This document shows, piece after piece, positions 43,197 through 55,000 of a stretch of DNA of 64,000 nucleotides. Under the pieces are notes generated by a model, which had not been told where the DNA came from, did not search any database, and was given only the letters and a program-made list of their open reading frames with translations. A program made the position numbers and the translations under genes. The DNA is from Owenia fusiformis (taxonomy: Eukaryota; Annelida; Polychaeta; Sabellida; Oweniidae), in NCBI GenBank assembly GCA_903813345.2, contig CAIIXF020000006.1, positions 17,736,348 to 17,800,347 of the forward strand. Direction: 5' to 3'. Numbering within the stretch: the first letter of the stretch is position 1; each line of letters begins with the position of its first letter.

Positions 43197-43716
43197 AAGT
43201 ATGTCTAACATGCTGGTGACCAGGGTCATGCCATGTCTATATATTACACAATTAAAATGATGAAATGGCCTAAGTTAAAATGATTATATGTTAAAAGTGA
43301 AATTGTTTTTTCATTCTTGATTTTCATATTTTTGATTGATGGACATGCATTTTATGATTAACGATTTCTTAAGTACATATAAGTAGAATGTATAACACAA
43401 TAATTTAGACACTATGTAAGTGTTACTTTATGTAAATATCTGAACTTATTTATTATTAAATGGTGCTTTTGTTGTACATTTATCAGACCTAAATGTTAAT
43501 CATTGTTCTGTATATAAAAAAAATATGTAAAATAAAATAAAAAACATTCATCCTGCTTGTGTGATCATTTTGTGTCCACTCACAGACAGGTTCTTAGATG
43601 TGATGTGTATCAGAATGGGCTTTAACTGCAAACGCCCTCTTCATTTACACAAGATTTTTTCTCGAGGCTACCAGATTGAATCAATGTTCAGTTTTAAAGT
43701 GGCAGCAAAGATTATA

Positions 43717-44164
43717 CAGGGTGGGCCAAAAAAACGCCACTTTTTTTCAAAATGTTCCTGAACTGATACGGCCTGATGATCACCAAGCTAATAGCCCTGA
43801 TGCAAACCCCAGTGAGTATAGGGTATGGGGAGGTCTCCAGGAGATTGTATGAAGGCACCCAAACTAGAAAATTGATCAACTAAAGCTGGCAATTAAGACA
43901 GGTTGAAAAAAAAATAGCTACATTTCATTGATACGGCAATATCAGCAAGGCGACTAAACCTAAAATATATCATCAATTAGGGTGGCGGACCAATTGAACT
44001 CCCCTTTTAGATCAAATATAATCCAAGTTGAAGGACTTGTTACATTATACTATTACTAAGAACCCTTGGCACTATATAACTGCTAAATTTGGGGTATGTA
44101 GGTTGGAAAATAAAAAAGTTGTAGCGTCTTGAAAAAAAAGTGGCGTTTTTTTTGGCCCACCCTG
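43717..44164. mobile_element. TA-flanked mariner-like element with CAGGGTGGGCCAAAAAAACG ends
   Basis: The left end CAGGGTGGGCCAAAAAAACG and the right end (its inverse, CGTTTTTTTTGGCCCACCCTG) extend to about 35 bp of inverted repeat, with TA on both sides. Inside, the plus strand keeps a transposase shred (SPDANPSEYRVWGGLQEIVY). At 448 bp it is an internally deleted copy. Confidence 0.88.
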
Positions 44165-45438
44165 TAGTATACTGTATTATTAATGCTAGAAGTTATCTTC
44201 AAACCATGTAACACGTTAATGATACCTTTACTCATCAGTCAGGATATCAAATAATGGAGGATAGTTATGCTTAAAATAAAGCCAACTTTTTCTTTATTAC
44301 CAGATAATAGTAAAAGTATTATAATAAAACTGTTAAGACTTTTTAGAAAATATGCACAATGAGCAAAAATGTAATTTCTTAAGTTACACTCAACCTATCT
44401 GTAGCCTTTGTTATCACGCCCAAACCTAAAGTCTAAGCATTAGAAATTAGCATTTTTTTTGATCTGCAATAAATTTTTTATCCACAAAACAGCAATATGT
44501 TGCATGGAAACAAAATGTCTTTGTCCCAAATGAATTTGTGATTCAATGATCATTTTCTTCAGTTGATGTAATTTTGCACAGGCATTGACTTAGACTTTGG
44601 GTCTTACTCTTTCCAAATAACTTAGAAACATAATACTTGATTTGGTATAAAATCTATTTCATATCCTCTATGTATATATTTACATTCATTTACTATATAC
44701 ATCATATAAATACATTTCATTCAATGCTATATAAAAACACGACATATTCCATTCATTTTTTTGACCATAAGCACACAACTTGCATATATTTCCATGTAAG
44801 GTAAGTTCCCATTAACGAAAAATGTTGGTGTTATTTCAACATTTTGGTTTTGAAATGTTTATTAACATGAAAATGTGCAAAAACATTACCTTATTTATGA
44901 ATTTTTCAATCATTTAGCATTTTTAATCAAAGAAATTATTGTGAAAACTACACAGAAACTTTCATCTGGTAGAACTACTTTTTAGGAAATGATATTTTCA
45001 GTAAGGTAGCACATAATGCCAATGATTGATTTATTGTTAGAATTCTCATTTCCAAGAAGTTGTTATTTCTCAGTGTCAAGGCTAGGCAACATCAATTGAT
45101 TTTCAATTGAATATCATCTCTTTCATAAGTAATGTGACTTGTGTCTGACCAATCATAAAATGAAAAGCATGACAATGATACAACAACAATTAGCAGCATG
45201 TTCTTATTTGGAACAATACATTGTATTAACAATTATATGCATTTTTGGCAATTTCTATAAATGAACATGATTATCAAGTAACAAGAATGTTCATCATTCA
45301 TACATGAACACATATTCATGAACACATATTCATGAACACATAACAATGACTAAAAATATAAGAGTATTCAATTACTCATTTGTAAATATCAAGTATACTT
45401 GACTTTCTGATCTTGGTATCAGTTTACAGGGCTACAAT
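44165..45438. other. AT-rich stretch, no gene
   Basis: No exon was recognised. An AATAAA on the minus strand (plus-strand tttatt at 45030) could end the LIN9 transcript. CATGAACACATATT is repeated in tandem near 45305-45340. Confidence 0.5.
45030..45035 (-). promoter_or_regulatory. Candidate LIN9 poly(A) signal
   Basis: This is the first AATAAA on the minus strand after the LIN9 stop (about 870 bp downstream). Assignment is by position only. Confidence 0.35.
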
Positions 45439-45439
45439 T

Positions 45440-45860
45440 TGGCAAAGGTTCTTCAGTATACCTCAAGATCAATCAAGATACCTCAATGTCAATCATACAT
45501 TAATGTCAAACATGGATGTATTGAGACCAATCAAGATGCCCTAATGTCAATCAAGATGTTTCAAGATCAATCAAAATACCTCTATGTCAATCATACATCA
45601 ATGTCAAATATGGATGTATCGAGACCAATCAAGATGCCCTAATGTCAATTGAGATGTTTCAAGATCAATCTAAATACCTCAATGTCAATCATACATCAAT
45701 GTCAAACACAGTGTATCTAGTCCAACCAAGATATCTTAATGTCAATCAAATTTTTTTGAGGGCAATCAAATGCCTCAATGTCAATCATGATGCCTTGAGA
45801 TCAACCAAATGCCTCAATATTAATCATATTCCTCAATGTCAACCAAGAAACCTCTGAGCC
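45440..45860. repeat. Satellite-like tandem repeat, about 98-bp period
   Basis: Units contain TTTCAAGATCAATCAAAATA, CCTCAATGTCAATCATACATCAA and GAGACCAATCAAGATGCCC. Shorter 20-21 bp sub-repeats (CAATGTCAATC) run throughout. The array starts about 50 bp beyond the LIN9 stop codon, so it probably lies in the LIN9 3'UTR. Confidence 0.88.
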
Positions 45861-45908
45861 TCACTAACATTACTGGTTGTGTCAACCCATAGTCCATGGT
45901 GTAGTGAT

Positions 45909-46011
45909 TCAGAACTTTAGAGCTGCTGTTGAGAATGCATGAAGGTTTCCCATCTGACTGAGCCCACTCTGTATGTGGTTAACGTGGATCTCAACATTGT
46001 TCTGGAACACC
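45909..46011 (-). CDS. LIN9: LIN9 exon 14 (C-terminus)
   Basis: 103 nt, acceptor ATTACAG, stop TGA. Encodes VFQNNVEIHVNHIQSGLSQM then GNLHAFSTAALKF. It matches the end of vertebrate LIN9, and the phase fits exon 13. Confidence 0.96.
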
Positions 46012-49000
46012 CTGTAATAATCATATAGAAGGTGCACTTTTGGATTACTCTGTACAATGATTGTACTGAACTTTTATCTTGTAAAGGTACTTTATTCAGT
46101 TTATCAAAAAAAGTAAAAGTAAGGATGCAAGATCAGTTTTTACAAAAGTGGAATAGTGACATGAAAGTCAGTAGTAAAAGTTACAACTATAAAATATTTA
46201 AAACAGAATTTTCATTTGAACAGTATTTAGACTGTATGCCAGATAAATATAGAAAAGTTCTAATTATGTACATATTGTGTAATAATAAACTTCCAGTTGA
46301 AAGAGGACGTTATAAAAATATTCCTAGGGAAAATAGGTTTTGTGATTTATGTGGTAAAGGAATAGGTGATGAATTTCATGTCATTTTAGAATGCAAAGCT
46401 TTAAGTTATATTAGAAAAAGATACCTTCCTAAATGTTATACCACAAGACCAAACACACAGAAGTTTGAGAAATTAATGAATTCAAACAAAAATATACTCA
46501 TAAAACTTTGTAAATTTTTAATCGAGGCTGGGCAAAAAAATGTTCTTACATGTATATAAATGTTATTTTAATGTTTGTTACTGTATTAGTTAAGTTTGTC
46601 TTTTGTACTCTTATACCCTATAAGGGGTGAATTGAGAAATCAATAAATAAATAAAAAAAATTAAATAAGAAATAAATAAAAGTAACTCTCTATTCAAAAA
46701 GATACTATGAAACAGACAAATTATAAACAATTCTTAGAATCTCGAGTGTCGCAGAATGCTACTTTAAGTAATGGTGTCTCAGTAACAATGCTATTTTAAG
46801 TAATGGTGTCACAGTAACTATGCTATTTTAAGTAATGGTGACTTAGTAACTATGCTATTTTAAGTAATGGTGTCTCAGTAACTATGCTATTTTAAGTAAT
46901 GGTGTCTCGGTAACTATGCTACTTAAGTAATGGTGTCTCAGTAACAATGCTATTTTAGGTAATGGTGTCACAGTAACTATGCTATTTTAAGTAATGGTGA
47001 CTTAGTAACTATGCTATTTTAAGTAATGGTGTCTCGGTAACTATGCTATTTTAAGTAATGGTGTCTCGGTAACTATGCTACTTAAGTAATGGTGTCTCAG
47101 TAACTATGCTATTTTAAGTAATGGTGTCTCGGTAACTATGCTACTTAAGTAATGGTGTCTCAGTAACTATGCTATTTTAAGTAATTGTGTCTCAGTAACT
47201 TACCCTAGGTTGTTTGGATCCAAAGAACCTTTTATTTCTGTCAATGTGTCCTGGAGAGACTTGAACTCAAATGAGTTGCTGTCGTTTTCAGCAAATGTCT
47301 GCAATGGAACAAAATTGTTAAGAATTGATGAAGACTTATGAAATATAGCAATATAGAATTTTCAAGATGCAATTAGGATATGAAAATGAAAAATGCTGTA
47401 CCTTTATTTGCAACATGATTGAGGTTAGTTTGGTGATGAGTTCGAGGGAATTATCATTTTTAGCCATGCGCTTGTAGCCCTGACTGGCATTTGTACTCTT
47501 CACTATCTGCTCAGCCTCGTTGTCACATTTCTGCTTGATCTCGTTAGGTTGGTCCACCACGTTCATTCCTGTATCTGGTACCAGCTTCAAATACAAAGCA
47601 TTAACATGACAAAATGGGACAATGTCTGTTAAGTATATGAATATGGTTACAAAAGTGTGATATTTTGTTACAAATGCTGGATGCTTCAAAAAATGGTCGC
47701 TAATGTCAGCATTGTCTGTAATGAAAAAGAAGAAATGCAGGTATTGGACTTGATTTTACATGTTATCCATGTTTATTTTTATCCAAACCCTCCATCCCTG
47801 ATATCAACTGAATGGCACAATTAATCTATACATTTTTTAATCCAGTCACTGATTTTTGACCTTATGAGTGAGTGATACTCTTTTGCAGAATTTAGAATAC
47901 AATGATACAAATTCTGTTTACGTACCTCTTGAATTTGGTTGAGGTAGTCATTCAGGTCTTTGTTCAATCTTTCCAACTCCAGCACGAGCCCTGCATATTT
48001 CTTCTGGAAGTCTATTGTGATTGGCTCCACGTATGATTTCTGGAATAGATAAGCAAGCTATGTTGTGTAAGTTGCGTTAAACTGCCCAATATAACAACTA
48101 ATACAACAAACACATAAATCAATCAAATAAGTTCAAAACCGAGAGAATGACAAAATTGCATTTATTGTTATCATAAATGCAATTTTGTGTTTATTGTTAT
48201 CATAAATGCAATTTTGTTATTCAACTCAGTATCAACCTCAAATATTTATTGAGTAAAATTGAAGTATAAGAAACTTAAAAAGTAACATAACTATCAAATA
48301 ATTAGCTACGATAATATGTTAAAGAAAATTAAAACAGTTTACATTTTATGCAAGGTCGCATTTCTTGTTTTTTATCTGATAAGAAAGAGTACATACATAC
48401 TGAAAAATCAAATCATATCAAAGGATTAAGTGCAACTAAAACAGCAACAATTATGATAACAGATTACAATTAATTTGCTTAATTTAAGCATTTAATATCC
48501 ATCAATCTTTCTGAGTTATCTTATGCATTTTTGTAAAATTAAAGTTTTGCAATGAAGCATAAAACAAGGGGAGTCAAATACTGCATGAAACAGAAATCCA
48601 AAACGTTTAGTACTAATAACAGCTGGGTATAAGATTATTACAGTACAGTCATTAGAAAATTCAAATATTTCTTTAAATATTAAAAGCTCCTCACCATTTT
48701 TTCAGCTTGAGTATTCATCTCCCGTAGCTCTTTCACCTTCTCCTTTTTTATTGTTAATATTTTTGATAACCGGGTCTAAAAGTTGAATACAAATCATTTA
48801 GAGAAACATGTTCTGAAAATATCAGCACAGGCATTTTCTGTATGTAAAAAACTGCGGATAAGAGAAGATTGCTTGTTAAAGAGCCACGAAATTCAAAACA
48901 TTTGAAATGATGTTACATACAACCATTTATTTTGCAGCTTATATTAACTAAACAATGACATTATGTACTTACATTAGTGTGTATAATATTTGGGAAATAA

Positions 49001-52000
49001 AATAAAATATTTGAAATTATTTTATACACTTAAACCATAAAATTTTCAAGGTGTTTTAAATTCATGAGCACTTCAATGGCACCATCTACCAAAAAATGAA
49101 ATCAGTTTAAGCTAACATAGATACAAATGCGAAACACACATCATAAATATTTTTCATATACATGTACTTACAACCAGGACTAAAAACTTTATTGGAAATC
49201 CACCGTATGTTCCTCCATCCATCTGTAAGATGCGACCCTTAAGAGGCGATGCCCCAAGGAGGGGGTCATTATCTCCAAGTTGGGGAGAGCTTAGTCCAGG
49301 AATAAATCGCGGTGGCGACAGGAATGGATTCCTCTGGCGATTTTTCTGTTGGAAGGCGGAAATGGGTAATGTGTCTTGAGGTTCGTTGCTCTGGAAACAG
49401 AATTTTGTATGTCAAAAGAGGATAGTCCTGTGCAAACGGTATGATAGACTATAATGGAAGACAAGGGTCTTCTCTCATAAACTGATTCAGATTTGCTGAT
49501 TTAGAGGATATTTACAAATGGTGATTAAAAAGCATACAATGTATTTCGAAAATTCACCTGAAATGTGGAGATACTAACTTCAAACACATAGACCTACCAG
49601 TATTTCATAATCAGGTATAGAATGTGTGCCAAGGCCTCCACGTTCAAAGGTGACTCTGTATGTATTGTGTACTGTATCTAAGGCCTCTATTGTCCCAGTG
49701 AACAGTCCATCTTGGGGTTGTCTCAAACGTGCTAAACACAAATAAAAAACAATGTAGTGTCACTACCTGCCAATTGCTACAGACATCAAATAATGACTGC
49801 CGAACACCCATCACTAAACAAATAAATAAATTGATCAAAATCAAACTGCATGGATTAAAATCAAATTGCCTTGTATTTCTTGTGTTAATGTCTTACACTT
49901 ATTGTTTTCCGAGAACACCCATTTGGAAATGAGCAGAATTATGGCTACTCAGTAGTTTGCGTAATCCTACCCTGGGAAGTGATCATATATCCACCACATG
50001 CAGACAATATGATACATCCCCAGAGGACAACAGCCCACATAAATAGCTGTATTTTGTACCCCTGCAATTTCATCATTGTAACCATTCACCAGAAAGTTTT
50101 GCTTTCAAATTTACCTCAAAAACACAATCCCTTTTCCCTTTTCCAACCATTAACCATTCATACACACCTGTTACTTTAGTTCCAATAACAAGTGGCATAG
50201 GAATCTCAGGGGGCAGGTCCTTAAAGTTGGTTAGTTCTGTAACTTTTCTCTGTTGAAGCAGTCTGATCTTGCACCTCTTGGCATTCAGAGCTCTCCTCTC
50301 CTCTTCGAAGAATGCTGGGGAACACCTAGTAATTAACAATATCATTGTCAAACAAGTTGTTTGCTCAATCTTGAAGTATTTTTGTGATTGCAATCTTAAG
50401 CTACAAGATGGGATAATTGTCACACACTTTTGATGTTACGAAACATTCTTTTACCACCCATTCACTGATTTAGACTGATTACTGTATTCTCTCTCTAATG
50501 AGCGTTCAGATCCAGCACATCTGAGTTGTATGATGAATATGGTTTCAAGAAAACATTAACTTTAATGCATTAGTTTTAATATTTACGCAACAAGATATCG
50601 ACTAATGATTATATGCAGAGAAGGAAATACAGGAGCTGTGGAGTTATAAACCTTAGTTCTAAAAACTAAAAATATTATCAGTGATATTTTTTTCTAATTA
50701 TTTTATATGTGCCCTTATTTTACCCTTTGAAATTCTAATTTTGGAAGCCCAATGTGCGCTCATCAGAGAGAATATTGTACAGGGGTTTCATTAGTAGCAG
50801 GCAACAGTCGATTTTCACCGGCTGTTTTCACAAAATCGACTGTTGTTTTTAGAGACTTTTCAACTTTTTCAGTGTTAAATTTATGATTTCCATTAATTTT
50901 GCCTGATGTTTTCATTGATTAAGCCTGTTATGAGAAATTCTAGTGAAACCAATGCTGTATATACAAAAAAACTGAGTGCAAACATATGAGTTTGGATTTA
51001 AACTGCAACAGACTGTAAGTAAAGTGAGGTACCTCCTTGGTTTGCCCATCAGTCTCCTGATTTTACACCACTCTACTCTGGACAGTTTGGTTGTCTTCAG
51101 CTGTGGGAATGACTCACGTAGACATATAGAGAAATCATTCTCTCCCTCAAACAAAGGCCTGCAAAAAATGGACAAATGAAAAATACATTCACACTCTACG
51201 CTGAGAATGAAACCTTTAAGTACATGTATCAAGAATGAATTCACCAACTCTATTACATTGCCACTGAACAAAAATTGGCACCTAGTTTAAATATTCTCTA
51301 CTTTGAAATATTTATAAAAGAAATTCAACCTAGTTAAATCCTATAAATTGTTATGTAGCAAACAATAAGTGATAAAATGGTTTGATATGTACCAGAATAA
51401 ATTGAAAATAAAAATGCACATACTTGTCAAGGTTTGAGTAGAACCATTCATAGCAGACCCATTTGTGTGCCTTAGGTAGTTTCAGGAGGTTCCTGAGGCG
51501 GACACCTATTGTTTGGGCAACCTTCTTGTCAGGTGTACTTAGAACTGCTGCCTTTTGCTGTAAATGTATATTATATGATAAATCATAGATCTATAACCTG
51601 ATTTATGATTATATTTACATTTCTTCCGTGTAGTTACTACAATATAAAAATGGTATTTCTAACACAGTTAGACACGGTGTTTTGTCCCTCTTATATTATA
51701 TCTGTTATTTAACGATTAAAATTGTATAGCAACTTCCACACAGATATGCTTTCACAGTTTTCCATGTCAATATTTTATTTGGCATTATATTATGCTGAAA
51801 AATAGTATTGAAATTACCTGAATTAGTCCAATGCTACTAGCTGTTGCAGCAGTCTTTCTATTGGATTGTTTGCCCTGGCTCTACAACATCAAACAAGAAA
51901 TTTAAACATCATCGAGGCAATGTGTATATTTGCGACAAGGTGAAATATATTTGGAAGAAAAAAAACGACGAGGCTAACAATATCCAAGGAAATATAAACA

Positions 52001-55000
52001 TAAACTTAATTCAATGATGGCTATAGAAGAACATGATAAAACCCTTACATGATGAGATTATGCACAATTGAAATTGATGACTATCAAAAATTGATGACTA
52101 TTAAAAATCAATAAAAATAATACAATCTGCCTCATTCTGACTATACCACAGCACTAGTGGCCATGCTGTTTCTCTTGTTTAAATAAAATGTATGATTTCA
52201 TTTGCATTTCAACACTGACTTCATTTCATGCCTATCAATTTAAATCCTTGCTTATTCCACTTTTGAACTCTATCATTCCATTGATAAATTCTACCTTGCT
52301 TGCACTGTGCCTTGATTGTTTCTTTGGACTTTTAGCAGCGACAACGTCATCTTCGTCACCAAATATCAGCTTATTTTTCTTGCGAATTCGAGGAGGCTAA
52401 AAGATATAGAAGATGTGTTTCAGTTTTGTTTATATATCACCCTTGGTATACGCAGCTAACGAAAATTGACCGGTACGGGTCAAAAGCTGGACCGGTACGG
52501 GTTAACCGTTTTATTTGAATTTAAAACAGCCATAACTTGCTCAATATTGACTTCCTCATGTCTAATTTGAAATATATGATGCCTCCCGATGCTTTTAAGT
52601 ACCCCAATTTTTTACAGATTTTTAAACGGACCAAAACTCTCTAAATGCGCATTTATGCTCTTTTCTCTCGAGAACGACTGTCTCATTTTCACGATTACTT
52701 TTATTTAGTACTTCTAACACATAAGATCTATTTTTCCCCATCAAGGTATGATGTAAATGACATGCTATTTACATCTTGTGAGTTTCAATGACGCGCGTTT
52801 GATTTTATAAAAAATGCCAAACTTTGTGACAAAGAATTTCATCCTGCTTGCAGCGAGAAGACGGACCGGTTCGGGGCAATCTGCTTGCAGCGAGAAGACG
52901 GACCAGTTTGGGGCAATAGCTGATGAAATTCTTTGTCACAAAGTTTGGCATTTTTTATAAATCAAACGCGCGTCATTGAAACTCACAAGATGTAAATAGC
53001 ATGTCATTTACATCATACCTTGATGGGGAAAAATAGATCTTATGTGTTAGAAGTACTAAATAAAAGTAATCGTGAAAATGAGACAGTCGTTCTCGAGAGA
53101 AAAGAGCATAAATGCGCATTTAGAGAGTTTTGGTCCGTTTAAAAATCTGTAAAAAATTGGGGTACTTAAAAGCATCGGGAGGCATCATATATTTCAAATT
53201 AGACATGAGGAAGTCAATATTGAGCAAGTTATGGCTGTTTTAAATTCAAATAAAACGGTTAACCCGTACCGGTCCAGCTTTTGACCCGTACCGGTCAATT
53301 TTCGTTAGCTGCGTATACCAAGGGTGTATATAAGACTGAAATTCTGTTACTATACTCAATAATACTGGCTTGATAGCATATAGTCACAAATCAAATATCT
53401 GCATCTGGACAATATTTCAAGGGAAATATGAATGAAGAATTTGTATCTCAAAAAGTTGCTTGAACTTAAGTAGCACATAAAATGTTTATTAAATCGAAAG
53501 AATTTCATTTTCAAAAAGTAGGTGGCGCTAATTTTTAAGTGTTGCAAGTGCCACCTACAGTCAGATCACTGCAATTTGCAAGTGTCACAGGCTGGTATCG
53601 AAATATTTGTCCGCTGTGACGGAGCATGCTATTTTTCATAAAAACACTAAGAATACTTCACGATTTATTTTTTAACTCATATGTTTCGTTATAACATACA
53701 AAATTACTTACTCCATGCAATGGATATATCATTTGCGGGTAGCTTTCACTTCTGTTTGAAGTCCAATTACGCTGGGAAGAAAAGCTATTGAAAATGGCGC
53801 CGGAGTATCATACTTCAAAATGTACCACTTCTTGTTTAACTTTCTAATTGCACGATATAGTGACACGATAATATTTACACATGGTTTCAGCATAACTATG
53901 AAGGTATACATGAGATGTTGATGTATTTGGGCTTTTTAATTCTTTTATAAAAAATAATGTTTAATTTTTTTGTCCGCTGTGACGGAGCAGTTGCAAATGT
54001 GAACTATGAAAATGCTCCGTCACAGCGGACACCAAATATTAATATTATTTTTTTATAAAAAAATTAAAAAGACCCAATGCATTAATATCTCATTAATACA
54101 TTCAGAGTTATTGCTGAAAACATATGTTAATATTAACGTGTCACTATATCATGCCATTAAAAAGTTAAAAAAGAAATGGTACATTTTAGAGTTTGATACT
54201 CTGGCGCCGTTTTCAATAGATTTTACTCCTAGCGTTATTGGACTTCAAACAGAAGTGAAGGTTACACGCAAATGATATATCCATTGCATGGAATAAGTAA
54301 TTATCTTTGATATAACGAAACATATGAGTTAAAAAATAAATCGTGAAGCATTCTTAGTGTTTTTATGTAAAATAGCATGCTCCGTCACAGCGGACAAATC
54401 TTTCGATACCAGCCTGTGAGTGTATTGTAAAACAATTCAAGAAATAGAAAATTACATGCAAAATAGGGATTCAACACTGCACTTACATTGCCTCTTCTTG
54501 GTGGAGTGAATGCCTCTTTCAATGTACCCAGCACCTGTGCAGCATCTATAACAATAAATAAAATCATCAATCTATGATTCACAAAATTGAAATAAAAATG
54601 TTTCAGTTTGACCAATTCTTAGCTCGTGTCACAATGCAGATAGTTGAAGTACATCTACTATTCTACCACATGTGGTAGTATAGTGAATGTGAATGTATCA
54701 ATTCATCCATACTGTACAAAATATTTCACTGGTGCTAAACAGTCACGAAACACACTGTAATATCTCTACTAACCAAATCTCCAATAGAATATACATTTTA
54801 GTGAAACAAGATAACAGCAATGCCAAAGTGTAGCAAATCCCGCTGAACAGTCATGGCTGCCATTTTGAAAAATCCCATAACATAACATAACTGCTTAGCC
54901 CAGACTCATTTTCACGAATTAGCTGCAGCCTAAAGATATATATGGCTATGTCGGCTTCGAGGTTGAGGTTTCAGTCACAGATCCGGAGCCAGATCCAGCC

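Noticed and set aside
46752-47200. Possible CRISPR-like array of direct repeats
   Set aside because: The repeats are contiguous 32-bp units without unique spacers, in an animal intron; this is a minisatellite.
47198-47204. LIN9 ending at the in-frame TAA just after exon 13
   Set aside because: The TAA lies in a strong GTAAGT donor, and exon 14 at 45909-46011 supplies the conserved FQNN C-terminus in the right phase.
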